Positions 47,400-59,219 are shown, counted from the stretch's first letter. The stretch: DNA of 64,000 nucleotides from Onthophagus taurus (GCF_036711975.1 NC_091966.1:6517501-6581500); one strand, 5' to 3'. The notes: generated by a model not told the origin, from the sequence alone. Numbers and translations: made by a program.

Positions 47400-48795
47400 T
47401 TAAAAATCGATTTCATTTGCAGGTTCTTGCAGAGCGAAACAAATTATGGTAATCAATTTGTAAGATTGTTACATTTTTGTTGTGGGTTACACGTATAATT
47501 CATCAGTTAGGTTGGGTTAGGTTGTGATGACACGAAGAACTGGCCTAGGATGACGACTTAGCAGATACGGGAGAACTGGATGACAGGAGAGGGGTGTTTC
47601 TTATCTCCTCCTCCAGTCAGGTAGGCGATTGTAATGATGCCTGGAAAAGGTAAGAGATGTTTGTTTTTGTTTTTTCGTGCCTTGGATGATGCGAGACGAG
47701 GGCTTGAGATAGCAGACCAACGAGAAGAGGACAAAGGAAAGCAGAAAGAAAAAAGGAAGCAAAGGTCGGGCCTAGATGATTTGATAGAGAAGTGACAACA
47801 GAGATGGAAGCTCCGAAGAAAGCCCGGAAGGGTGTTTCAGGAGATGGAAAAGAGGGGGAGCTTTTAGTGGGTAGTCTTGGGGCTGGAGATAGTCCCACAC
47901 TCCCGGCCGAAGAACACAAGTTTCTCATGAAGACCATGAGGCGCCAACAGTAGGCAGGGGTGCGCAACACACATTCCCCTCCTCTGCGCAGGAAAGAAGT
48001 GTTGAGTTGAGATGGATTAGGTTGGGTTGGGTTGGGATGAGTTAGGTTGGGTTGGGCATTGTACTCTGGCGTTATCCTCTTCCTCCAGCCTTAATTCCAT
48101 TTGAAAATCTATCTGGTAATACCGAAGCTATCCCTCAAACGTGGCACAGAAGGTGGTTTTTAGTGGGTGCTAGCCACACAAGGAAATACACGGTGCATCC
48201 TTAGGTTGAAAAGCTTTTCCCGTCTATAAAAAAAGGGTTGAGTTGAGTTGGGTTAAATTTCATTTGTAGGTTCTTGCAGAGGAACATAAATTATCGTAAT
48301 CAATTTGTAAGATTGTTACATTTTTGTTGTGGGTTGAAGTTTGTTGAGGGTTGCGCGTATAATTCTTTAGTTTGGTTGGGTTGGGTTGAGCATTGTACCC
48401 CATCGTTATCCTCTTCCTCCAACCTTAACCCCATTTCGGTTTCTATTCTGCCTATCTACAGCTGATCTTTTAACAGTTTCTTTGTCCACGCAGTAAATAA
48501 AATTTATTTCAAAAGTAGAAGCAGTCTATGTTGTATTCTATGCATACGGAGGACATCTCAGGGAGAAGGAGGAAGAAAACGGAAAGTTCTTACCTCAGTA
48601 CCGAGAAAATAAGCATCTGTAACGCCATAGCTTCGATAAAAATGTATCAGGTAATTCCGAAGTTATCACTCAAACGTGGCAAAGAAGGGGGTTTTTAGTG
48701 GGTGCTAGCCCCACACACAAGGAAATGCACGGTGCATCCTTAGGTTGAAAAGCTTTTCCCCTCTATAAAAAAAGTGTTGAGTTGAGTTGCGGTGT
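47400..48795. repeat. Compound repeat: duplicated modules ending in GTTGA/GGTTG runs
   Basis: Two modules are each present twice. Module 1, with TTCATTTGCAGGTTCTTGCA and ATCAATTTGTAAGATTGTTA, lies at 47408-47490 and 48258-48345. Module 2, with GTGGTTTTTAGTGGGTGCTA-like sequence, GCACGGTGCATCCTTAGG and AAGCTTTTCCC, lies at 48112-48255 and 48648-48793. Both module-2 copies end in a run of A and then GTTGAGTTGAGTTG. Further (G)GGTTG/GGTTA runs are at 47505-47525, 48007-48058 and 48371-48390. A GC-richer block at 47525-48000 may be a decayed retroelement. The arrangement suggests SINE/LINE-like units with pentanucleotide tails, repeatedly inserted or duplicated. Confidence 0.65.
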
Positions 48796-50930
48796 AATAC
48801 CTTTTTAAAATTATTTAGTGTTCTCCGAAGATAATGGTGGTGGAATCTTTGCTTGGCTCAGATTTCTTAAATGGTGATTCAAACGTTGATATTGCATATA
48901 GGGACGAGGATTTCCATTCTATCGTGAGTACTACAATTGTTGAAAGAAATTATTTAACGTTCATGAAGTCACCGAAGTAAGGTAGTTAACTGCTTGAAAA
49001 GCTGTTTTTTGACACTTACAAAATGCGGCAATTTGCTTAGTTATTCCTCCGAAGTGATTCATTACAACTTGTTTGGGTTCTAGTACCTCCACGTCTTCAA
49101 AATTCAAACTGTATGAGTCACATTTTTCTCTTAAGGTATAAAATATTTTCGAGATGCTTTATCACTATGTTCTTTATATATAAAAATTGGTACAGATACT
49201 CCTAAGATATTTCCATAAAATCTGATTAGCTATATAGGTCTACCTTATACAGACTATTTAAAAAATTATTTACTGTTTTATCATATTCAGTGCTGCGTTC
49301 AACGAAGAATATACTTCATAACTCATCGAAAAGTGGTTTACCTTAATTTATAATTTCTGCATAAATTAAGTATGTTAATTCTATTCATCTCACATTATTG
49401 TTCGCTCCTTTTCTTTTTACTTGTTCTTTTAACCCAAGATTTCGATATATAATTTACATTTTAGGTTTCTAAGAAAACCAATGAAACCCTTTCAATTAAC
49501 AATTTTATTATTAACAATTTAAAAACGTTAATAATTTTCTAAAATTTCATACAACAATAAAACTTGACCATGACATTTTAACTTATGACCACGCGAAACC
49601 TCATAGTATTCCCGATCTAATAAAGTTCCAAGAATTTCCGACGTTCTAATAAACAAACTGAACTATTAACGTGAGATTAATTGAGATTTAAGCGAGATTT
49701 TCTTTCCCACAGTTTTCAAACGCACAAATTTACATATCCATTTGTTTTCAGAGAGGAACTATAAAGTCGCTAATAGATGTAATCGCCCATTTTACCAACT
49801 GGTGGTCGGTTTTTCAGCCTTGGGACACTATGTAGGTATGATCTGATTGTCTTCATATTACGTTTCTAATTTAGACAGACCTTGAGGAGTAAACTTTTAA
49901 TTATCGTTATATCATTTGCTATTATTTTAAAGAATTTATATAAACTTTGTATTACTTATTATGTATTCATTACAATTCTTGTCTAACTATAACTAATTAA
50001 TTCAAGTGCAATTTACCATGCATCCTGTCATTAAGTTCTGGAGTGAATACAACAGCCATAACTAATGCGGATTTTATAATTAATTTTCAAAGATATAAAC
50101 TTAGTACTTGTACGGAAAGTTTATTTACGTATAAGTACAAAATGTCGTTAAACAATTGTGTTTACTCATTGTAAATTCGAAACGATCGTGTGAATTACAG
50201 GATAACATTTTTAGTTACGTTATACAATTTTATTGGATTAGCATTTTTTCAACTATTTATAATTAAAGTAATTATTGTTTTGTTGTTTTATTGTGTGTTA
50301 TTGAATATTGATGGTACAAAATATACTTTTGTAACTTATTGCTCGTAAATAAAGAAGGTTCGTGACGGAATTCACAGTAAATATCTTATATGTTGTGGGA
50401 GATTGTCACAACCCTTACCATATTTGACTGAAAACACTTTTGTAGTCAATTAACGTTCACTTAATGAGTCTCTACGTGTAATGATAAAGTAATAATTCTT
50501 GTGGGTGCAGCGTCAACCTACGATCTATAAATCATTTTGGTTTGTGTTGACGGAGTATTACAAAATTGTTTCATAAGATCACTTCTTTCCAGATATACTT
50601 TGTAAGAAGTAATAAGTTTAGTTTTGTAATAAAACAACAATTTCCTTTTTTAATAGTTTCAATACAAAAGCTTTTCTATGACTTTTCCTATTGTGAAGTG
50701 TAGAGAGTGGATAAACGATGTTGTTTGTTGTGGTAAAGACTAAAGTATTCGGTTATAAGTCATTGGATTCGTTTGTGGGTGTCTCCAAAGTGGAAGGTTC
50801 TTGGGTAGGGGAAGTTACAAAATTACGATTTTCAACAAACCAACAATCTGGCTTGCAATTAAAACAAGGCCTTTCGGTGCGCCGCTAATTTGTAATAATT
50901 GACACCCACCTCTAAGGCTTTAAAAGAAAC
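48796..50930. other. Intergenic AT-rich stretch upstream of pro-resilin-like gene 4
   Basis: No frame, RNA gene or element is recognised. Confidence 0.45.
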
Positions 50931-50964
50931 TATATATACTCGCCCATGGTCGGAAAAACTCAAT
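50931..50964 (+). promoter_or_regulatory. Core promoter of pro-resilin-like gene 4
   Basis: TATATATA begins at 50931, and an initiator-like CTCAATAG has its A at 50962, exactly 31 bases on. This gives a 5' UTR of about 65 bases before the ATG at 51027. Confidence 0.65.
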
Positions 50965-51026
50965 AGACCGTGCGTTTCTGTGATACCTGTGCGAAAGAAA
51001 CGTGTTCTCTTTATATGTTGGATAAC

Positions 51027-54000
51027 ATGAAGGTAACAAATTTGTTTATTTTTACTAAAAAGATTTGATTATAACCATTAAATGATAAAACGTAAAAGGA
51101 AATTAGAAGCTACTGAAATATTAAAACAACAAATTAGATAATTACTAACTATTAAAGTTTTCAAGACTTGAAAGTTTTTAATCAGTTTTTTGACTTTAAT
51201 TAAAGAAATTTTTATCGATGAAATATGTTTAAGTGTAATTTTAAAGGTGAAAATTAATCGTTTTAGTTTCAAAATCGAGTAAATTCTGTTTACACACGAT
51301 CGGACTATACTCCATACAATCACCTCTCTTAATGAACGCGCCAAGATCATGCAACTGAAATGTTAATTGACATCCTAGAAACGCTTTTCCCGTTGAGTAA
51401 CCCTGACTTCCGTCGTAATCCGGCGGAAAACATAAATATAGATTGCATACGAGTATGAACAGCGACACTTTGTCTCAAAATTCTCACGTAAATCGGTAAA
51501 ATTGTTTTCTGTCTCAAACACTTTGTATTCTCTTTGAAAGCGAAATTGTTTTCTATTTTCCAAGACTACTCAACTAAGAGAGTGTTATGACTGCTTTGAG
51601 GTCCAATATTGTTTTAAACAGAGTATGTATTGTATATTTTTATTATTATTTTTTTTTTATTACAAAATCGTGACATGAAAGAAATCTTTGAATTAGTTAA
51701 ATTTAAGTAAATAATTTTTTATTTATAATTGGTTTATTAACTTAAGTACAATATTAACAATTATCACTTTAATTTCTTTAATCGTTTGTTTGACAACGTT
51801 ATGGTAGACAACTTGCAATTAAATGCACAAATAATTTTTGAAATTACAAAACATAACTGTTAATAATGTTTTATATGTAAAAGTTGACAAAATGTGTGGA
51901 TACAATCATTATTTGCAAGGAAAATTGTTATAAGGAAGCAAAGAAATGTAAATTCAATAATTGCTAAAACTAAAGTCATCACCAATAAATATAAAGATAC
52001 TTTCGCTAAATTTAATCAAAATGTAAATTTCAATACCTATCAATTTTTTCATTCATAACTTTATTCTCTCATAAAATTATATAAAGACTTCTTTATTAGA
52101 CCCATACCCGCCGAATTTGATTAGCCCACTTCCAAAATTACCGGCTTTATTTTTAAACAAATAGATTACAAACCATGCCATACCATAAAAGGTCTTGCAT
52201 ATGACATTTAGATTAATAATAATACTATTTATATATTAATAATATTATATAATTATTTAATATTAATAATAATTAATGATTATGCCCATCTCTCCCTGTC
52301 AAGACTTCTCACATACATGCGCCACATTAAATGATTTCAACCTCTATACAAAAATTTATAAAAATTGTTCAACCTAAAAACTTAAAACTTTGTATAACGC
52401 TCTTCTGCGTTGTATACTTCCTTGCCTTCTGTTCTGTCGCTAGTTATTTCTATTCCCAAAAATGTATACTTCCTATTTTATGCACTTAGCATTATTTAGG
52501 TCAAGGCCCTGCTGCTGTCCTTCCACATACATATACACCATTTTATGTATATTAAGTTCCATGCCTTATTCGCTGTATTCCTCTATGAGTTTCCTGATAA
52601 CATATTCCATATCTTGCTGGTTCTGTGCGATAAGTATTTGATCGTCGACGAAACATATTGTCTAGATGATGTCATTTAACGAAATATCCATGCTTTTACA
52701 TTTTATTTTCCACTATTTTAGTGCTTCCTCTAGATATATTTTGAACAATGTCGTGGATAAGCAACACACCTGCTTTAATGATGTGGAAACCATTCTATGT
52801 TGTTTTCATGAGTATCAAAATCATTTTAATGAAAAATGAATGATTTAGTATAACTAGGTAGCCGAGGTCGCTTGCGGCTGAGGCGCAACTAAGTTGAGGT
52901 TGCTTGTGCCTTATGAGCTATAATGGTACAATATATAAAAACACAATACCACAATACTTTGACCAGCCAGGATTATTTTATCATAAACCAGCAAGTACGC
53001 AAAGAAGTTTATGCATCCATTCCCATAAGTTTTCTGTACTTGGTTCTCCTTTTATACTCAATCCTCCATAAGACTCTTAAAACTATCAAGATGGGTACAC
53101 ATTTCCTCGCCTCAATTCCAACGTAATGGATAAACCGAAATCATTTGCCACACATACGTTTCTGCAACACAGCGTCCTTTACCATCAAAGCAAAGGCGTT
53201 ATGTGTTAGTTCTAACCCAATTTGTCAAATCATCCTTTATTAAAACAGGTGTATAGTTACAAAGTGAGGTTGATTTGAGTAATATGAGAGACTATGTAGA
53301 CAATACTGTAGGCTAGAGTAAATTTATCTGCCCTTTCTTAAACCTTTCATCGAAGAGACACACACACAAGTCCAAGTTTCCTCCGTCGTCACGGTCCACA
53401 GAATACCTAAGCGTAATTACAAGCTCATCGAGTGAAAGTAACCCAACCTCTTCGTGTATCAACTTGCAACGATTTGCTACATGAACCCTAGATAGCAACC
53501 ATATCTAAAGATGTTTTTGCAACATATCGGAAGGGATACGTCTCCCACTATGTATATTTGCGAAGTTTTTTCATGTTCGCCGATGTGACACAGTATATCA
53601 TTTCATCATGATCCAGTTCTGATCAGAACATTGTAGTTTATCTGCTCATGAGCTTTTAAATACAATTGATGGAGGTCTCTAGATTGGTTGAGATAAACCT
53701 CATTTATGACCTACTCGATTACCAGATTTAAATGTAATAGATTTTTTTCAAAAGAGTTATTTGAAGACAGAAATTTTTAGAAGATTTTAAAAATATGAGA
53801 CTTGATAGGTGTGATGCAATTAGAAACATATCTGGTGTTTTATTACGAGCTCGGGAGTCAATGAGGAGAATAGTAGGATGTGAAGTAGTTGCTTAATTCC
53901 TCACTTCCCACTAATTAATAGAAATGAAGAAAAAATAATCTGATTAAATGTCCCAGTGGAAAAGCACATCGCAATAAAGGAGCAAAAAAAAAGAAAAAAA

Positions 54001-56006
54001 ATGCAACTTAAGAGCACAGTGGTCACAAGAGAAGGAGAAAGTGGTGTCTGAGGACTCTTGAAGAAAAACGCAAAAAAAAATTATGTATTTTGGCAACCAA
54101 GCGGCTGAGAACGCTTATATCATGCACTGGTTTGCTTTGACATTAAGTTAAATTGGTTTAGAGTCAAGAGAACATTGTAATGGGTTAAGTTAGCATGTTG
54201 GGTAGCTTTATTTTAATTTTCATTACTTTAATATTAGCTTGGGATGTATTCAGTAAACTTTGGAATTGGATTACTTCGTGATAATGGTCACTTCTTGTTG
54301 GAGATTGCTTGGAATGTTGGATTACTTGAAATTTAAAATTTTGATTACATTGGAAATATGTCTCGTTGATTTTGAGTTGTATAGCTTTGTGGCAAAGCTG
54401 TTGGAAGGTTGGATTCAGTCACTTTGGGGTTGGATGGCATACTTTAAGTTTTGGAGTTAAATTTGCTTACTTACCCAACCCAACCCAACTTAACCACTAG
54501 TAAATTTTGAATCACAATTAGTTGAATTGGGTTGCTTTATTGATTGGCATGTTTCGACGTTGACATACTTTGGAGTAGGATTGGCTTCCTTCTCAGTTAA
54601 ATTATATTATGGTTAAGATACTTTAGGACGTGGGGCTTTAACTCTGTTGTTTTGCATTTGGACTAGGTTGGTTTAAAAAAGTACAAGCAATCTTCCATTG
54701 AAGAAATAATGTAAGAATTTCAGGTTATCAAACAACCCATAATCGCCGAGGGCGATTCTTCTGTTATAAAAGAAAAAGTAACGAAGAATAAAGAGAGCTA
54801 CGACAACAATAAATGCTTCCATATAAATCGGAAATAGAAATTCTTCCAGAAAGCTAAAAGTTAAAAGTATTTTAAGTATGAAATTTCTATTTTCTAACTC
54901 TACGAAATTCAAGAGATTTATGACTACGTTCAAGTCCAATAACTTTTTAAACAGAAATACTTCGTATTATATTTGTTTTTTATTTTTCTTTTTGATGGTT
55001 ACAAGGTCATAACAATGAAAGAGAAACACATCGGTTACGCTTAATTGTAAATCGTTTTTTGTTTTCGCTCTATGAATAATGTAGTGTAGTACACTTGTAA
55101 ACTCGTTCGTGGCCGTAGTAATTAAATATAATTATGACTCAAGTTTAACTATAGGGAATTAATGCGGGTAATTTACATTTTCAGGTCACTCTACTTTTGT
55201 CGGTGATTTCTTTGGTGTCACTTGCGTCTGCCAAGCGATTTACCAGAAGTGGTTTCTATTCCACTCCGAACACCCAATACATTCAACCGCTTAATAATGG
55301 ATATTATTCTTCGCAACCTGGTTACGAATTTGTGGGGAGCACACCATCACCTCCGATAAAACCAATTTATGAACCACACGTTCCAATCACTCCGGTTTAT
55401 CATCAATCAACGATTAGCACAACTCCACTACCAATTTTATCGACGCCTTCGACACCTTATAGCGAGGATTACGATAATTATATTTCAATTACCGAATCGA
55501 CACGTCCAAAATATTTTGGAACTAATCAATTTACTAATCAAGCTTCTTACGTAAATCCGGTTGTAGATCCCGTTGTTGTGAATCCACATATTAATTCTCA
55601 AATTGCCAGTTTTTCATCTCCAGGTCATTCTGGATTTGGTTCAAATTCATATCCAGCTTATAATCTAAATAGATACGTTCCCCATTACGCCGGTAATGCT
55701 GCAGCTTATAATGGAATTTACAATTATGTAAGAATCAAATTAATTTTTTAAATAATTTGTACTTTTTTAACTTATTTTTAGGCGCCAGCTTTTTATAAAT
55801 ATCAATACGCAGTGAAAGCACCTGAATACGGTGTAGATTTTGGTCATCATGAAGCAAGACAAGGTGATGTGACTCAAGGAAGTTATCATGTTCTCTTACC
55901 TGATGGTCGTTTGCAAATTGTCGAATACACGGCTGACTCAACGGGATATCATCCGAGAATAAGATACGTACATGTGGGCGCGGCCGGACTAAATGGATAT
56001 TATTAA
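51027..56006 (+). CDS. Pro-resilin-like cuticular protein 4 (RR-2, about 257 residues)
   Basis: Exons 51027-51032 (ATGAAG), 55185-55727 and 55782-56006; introns of 4,152 and 54 bases, phase 0. The distant first exon is chosen because of its TATA/initiator promoter and because all its relatives split after ATGAAG. The signal peptide is MKVTLLLSVISLVSLASA, then KRFTRSGFY. The central 165 residues are Pro/Thr/Ser/Tyr-rich (STPSPPIKPIYEPHVPITPV) without the YGAP or EPPVP signature, so this is the most divergent member. Exon 3 holds the Rebers-Riddiford domain (APAFYKYQYAVKAPEYGVDF, then GHHEARQGDVTQGSYHVLLP and DGRLQIVEYTADSTGYHPRI) and ends almost at once (GAAGLNGYY). The huge intron 1 contains LINE and mariner scraps. 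AATAAA at 56215-56220. Confidence 0.85.
52270..52780 (-). mobile_element. RTE-type LINE fragment inside intron 1 of cuticle gene 4
   Basis: The minus strand reads about 52780-52470: GCCLSTTLFKIYLEEALK (motif B), TICFVDDQILIAQNQQDMEY (catalytic F-DDQ in place of FADDQ), LIEEYSE-GMELNIHKM (next helix); further on NVAHVCEKS. This order is that of RTE/BovB-like reverse transcriptases. In-frame stops (for example before TICF) mark it as dead. Confidence 0.7.
53690..53905 (+). mobile_element. Mariner-type DDE transposase C-terminal scrap
   Basis: The plus strand reads, with frame slips, PDLNVIDFF-KSYLKTEIF, then IRNISGVLLRARESMRRIVG, then C. This follows the pattern S-PDL-P-DFFLWG-LK---Y ... I------L-----S---R---C at the end of insect mariner-like transposases. 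The PDL context contains the last catalytic Asp. No upstream domain is recognisable nearby. Confidence 0.55.
54240..54680. repeat. Degenerate TTGGATTACTT/GGGTTG-rich stretch
   Basis: Short related phrases recur: GAATTGGATTACTTCGTG, TGTTGGATTACTTGAAAT, TTGAATTGGGTTGCTTTATT, TAGGATTGGCTTCCTTCTCA. A CCCAACCCAACCCAAC run lies at 54474-54488. It looks like an old tandem repeat related to the GGTTG tails at 47-48 kb. Confidence 0.4.
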
Positions 56007-56214
56007 TGGATTATTATTATGCAATTAGTTCCATACGCTTACGTGCATGACGAATTATGATAAACGATGTGCATTTACGAAAGAAATTTTTTTAAAAAAT
56101 ACTTACAAAGATACTTTTTATACGAAAAATGTTACAGTGTATTTATATTACATTATGTAAGTTAATAGAAAAGTAATTATATGTTAAAACAAATTTAATG
56201 TAAATATTGCTATA

Positions 56215-56220
56215 AATAAA
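56215..56220 (+). promoter_or_regulatory. Poly(A) signal of pro-resilin-like gene 4
   Basis: AATAAA in TATAAATAAATATC, about 210 bases after the stop. Confidence 0.5.
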
Positions 56221-56699
56221 TATCAAGATTGTTTTTATTACGATGGTCTTTGTAAACAATAAAAGTTGTTTTATTATGATAATTTTCTCCTACTATGTCT
56301 CTTAAGGGGGGAAATATATTTAGAACCTTAAAAAAACTTTGCAAAAAGCTAAGGCAACTCGATCGGATCATTTTATTGAAGCATATAATACAAAAACATA
56401 ATAATAATAACTTATTGTTTCCCAGAAGGTTACAATTTATATTAAGTACAATACTTACAACTTATAATTCTATAATGCTTATCATTAACCAGCCTCTCCC
56501 TGTCACTCTACGTCTCCTCGCTGCCACCACCTCCTCTATTCATCTCATTCCCTTCGCCCTCTCCCCCAGCACCTGCCTCTAATCCATGTACTCTTCCCTC
56601 AACTAAACTCCACCAGCAGATAAAGACTTCAAGCATTCCCCATATAGTCTGCACTTCCTCTCCTCATCCTCCATCCAATATATATTGGCCCTTTCTTCA
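56221..56699. other. Downstream flank; pyrimidine-rich stretch
   Basis: From about 56490 to 56690 the plus strand is strongly C/T-rich (CTCTCCCTGTCACTCTACGT, then CTCCTCGCTGCCACCACC), unlike the rest of the window. The same composition resumes at 58023-58080 after the inserted element, so one pyrimidine-rich tract was split. It codes for nothing I recognise. Confidence 0.5.
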
Positions 56700-56707
56700 T
56701 TGCCACA

Positions 56708-58014
56708 CAGTGTTGTTAAATACCTGGGTATTTATTTTCAAGGGTAAATTTCCTGGATATATACCCGGGGGTATTTACCCAAGATGGGTATTTAGAGGTA
56801 TTTATAAAATTTAATTTAAATTGAGTTGATGGCAGTTTTGCAAGCACTTCAAGAATGCAGAGTCGATTATCGATATACCAAACTTATTTATAGCATCTAC
56901 AAGAATGCTACAATGACGGAAAAATTGCATGAAAGTACTGAAGAGAGTAGAAGTAGTAAAGTACTGATTGTGAGTAAAACAAGGCGATACAATGTTGAAC
57001 CCAAATTGCTCCTCACAGTCCTCAGAGTGCATTTAAACAACTGGATTAGACCCAAAAAGGCATAAACATTAATTGCAAATGCTTACATAATTTTCCCTAC
57101 GCGGCCGATATAGTTCTTATATCGTATAACCTTGGAGAGATTAAACTATTGCTGAACGACTTAAAGGAGATGTGTGCAAGAGTCGGGCTAAATATCAACG
57201 AGGAGACATCAAAATTTATGATCAATCTTGTTCCCAGCTCTAACATCAACATTGTGAATAATGAGATTGAGAGGGTTGACAGTTATGTATATCTTGGATA
57301 TGAGGTTCGTGTATCGAGAGATAATCAAACAAGCGAACTAAACAGAAGGATCACACTCGTATGGGAAACTTAGAGACATCTTCAAGAGAAAAGGTTAACA
57401 TTAACGATAGTCACTGCCAAGAGGGTTCAAGTAACGCAAAGATAGATGGAGAGGTCGATCCTGGGTCTAACTCTGAGGGACTACATTCGAAATGAAGACC
57501 TATGAAGAAAAACCGGCGTAAATGATGTGGTCAACATTGTGGCAAAGCTTAAGTGGATCTGGGCTGGTTATGTCGCGCGAATGAAGAATGAGCCGTGGAC
57601 AAAACGGTTCGTTGAGTGGAGACCGCGAGCGAACAAACGAAGTAGACGTCAAAAGAATGACCAACAATTGGATTCAGACGGCATAGAATAGAATCGAATG
57701 GAACAGAATAGGGGAGGTCTATGTCCAACAATGGACGCAGAGGGCTGCTTGATGGTAATAATCATAATAACTTGATCTAATCTAAATTACGACAGATTCG
57801 TCTCATGATAATACGTCTTGGATTGTTGACAATTCCTCGTCTTCAACGTTCTTATCGTCTTCCTCTTCATTTTTTTTGGAATCTGATATATTTTTACTCG
57901 TATCACTTTTATACCCACTGTTTGGGTATTTACCCTGGGCCGGGGTAACTACCCGGATAAATATCCATTTTAGAAATACCTACCCGTCGAGTATTTACTC
58001 AGCGCCCATCACTG
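56708..58014. mobile_element. hAT-type element with 8-bp target duplication, containing an RTE LINE fragment
   Basis: The two ends are CAGTG... and ...CACTG, and the flanks are the same 8 bases, TTGCCACA, at 56700-56707 and 58015-58022: the hAT signature. Subterminal parts on both sides carry GGGTATTTACCC-like palindromes (CCCGGGGGTATTTACCC near 56765; GGGTATTTACCCTGGGCCGG near 57922). The inverted terminal match beyond CAGTG is weak. The interior 56820-57780 is an RTE LINE. Near the right end the minus strand reads DSKKNEEEDDKNVEDEEL, possibly the acidic tail of a transposase. Confidence 0.72.
56820..57780 (+). mobile_element. RTE-clade LINE 3' portion, degenerate
   Basis: In shifting frames the plus strand reads VLQALQECRVDYRYTKLIYS (before motif B), FPYAADIVLISYNLGEIKLL (catalytic box, A-ADI for FADDI), ARVGLNINEETSKFM, IERVDSYVYLGYEV (thumb), then W-GLVMSREMKNEPWTKRFVEWRPR and finally GGLCPTMDAEGCLMV (usually GE-YVQQWT-KG). 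The order is that of insect RTE 'endonuclease-reverse transcriptase' ORFs. It ends in GGTAATAATCATAATAAC, a typical 3' tail. The endonuclease half is missing and the catalytic Asp is altered. Confidence 0.8.
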
Positions 58015-58139
58015 TTGCCACATCTAAACCTGGCTACCAACCTTCTCCCCTCCTCATCCCCCTCCATCATCAGGTTCTTTGGTAGCCAATCCGTTATAAT
58101 TTCGGCATATTTTGGGTACAAAAACATATACTGGCAATT

Positions 58140-58500
58140 TATAAAGATCTACCACAAGATAACTGGCTAGTTAGATGTTTGGGAAGTCACACTCAGAATG
58201 CTAATGAAAGATTCAACTCGACGATTTGGTGATTGACCCCAAAGTACCTACACTCAGACTTGAAAATAGTAGAAATTTCTGTTTTTATTGCGGCTAGCTT
58301 GTTTAAGGAACGACACTTAAAAAATAATGAATTTATTGTCATTGGCAAGCAAGCCAAAATATACGCCGATAAAATGAATGAACACCGATATAACGAATCG
58401 CTGTCCATAAAAGCTCGGAAAGCATAGAAAGAACAGTGAGCGATGGAAAGTTCATTTTATGAAGAAACAGAAGGTCTATTGTATGGTCCTCCAATTGTTT
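58140..58500 (+). pseudogene. Transposon-derived fragment with NESFNSTIW motif
   Basis: The plus strand reads GSHTQNANESFNSTIW, a stop, LTPKYLHSDLKIVEISVFIA, SLFKERHLKNNEFIVIGKQA, then EETEGLLYGPPIV after further stops. I recall the C-L-G-TQN-NESFN--IW ... CPK ... EGPTYLPGGF pattern from repetitive transposon-like ORFs in invertebrates, possibly Mutator-like. The family name is uncertain; the coding ancestry and the decay are clear. Confidence 0.5.
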
Positions 58501-58544
58501 AGTTTACAGCTAAGGAATGCTAGGAAAGGTAAGTTTTGTTTACA

Positions 58545-59058
58545 AATGTCAATTAACCCAAGAAATAATGTCAATCATCCCGAAAAAGAATGATGAGTAA
58601 GATTAGTTTTCTTCTGTTTTCACACCCATTTGAACTTTAATGCTGCTACGAGCAAGTCCTAAAATATTACCGGGTTTGACAATGGCGATGTTAATAAACA
58701 ACTTAGCGTAGGCGAAGTCTCTCTTCAGGTCACAGTCCAATCCTATGTTTGGCTATCGCAAATGATATATCATCTGCTGGCTCTGGCCCCACAAACTCTT
58801 TAACGCTGCCCTCTCGTGCTAGCTTATCTGCCGTTTCATTGTCAGCAACCCCAGAGTGACCCCAGATCAGAGAAACTCTGTTATCACAACTCAGTAAAGT
58901 TGATTGAAATGTCAGTTATGTGAAGGAAGGTTGGGTAAGATTAGTTTTCATTTGTGATGTCAATTATACCGTGAAAGAAGATCGGGTAAGGCTAGTTTTC
59001 TTTTGTAATGTTAATTATACCATCAAGCAATGTTGAGTATGGTCAGTTTTCTTATTTT
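58545..59058 (+). repeat. 51-bp minisatellite, interrupted by a LINE scrap
   Basis: Units begin ATGTCA(A/G)TTAT and end TAGTTTTC-TTTGT; they start at 58909, 58957 and 59008 (spacing 48 and 51). Related copies are at 58545-58619. The gap between the groups holds a LINE RNase H fragment (58690-58895). Confidence 0.65.
58690..58895 (-). mobile_element. LINE RNase H domain fragment
   Basis: The minus strand reads VSLIWGHSGVADNETADKLA, then REGSVKEFVGPEPA, matching the RNase H end of insect LINEs (V-L-WVPGHSGI-GNE-AD-LA--GS ... GPEP). The Asp of N-E-AD, a catalytic position, is kept. Only this domain remains. Confidence 0.75.
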
Positions 59059-59219
59059 TGGACTGTTATCCCACAAAAAGAGTTGGATGCAGTTTGTATG
59101 ATGTATAACTCTGTGTTTAATGGTTTGAGTCCATCAAGATGTTGCGAATATTTCGAGATTATTAAGCTTTTTCAAAAATTACATGCAATATGAAAGGGAT
59201 TTTTAACATTTATTTGTGA

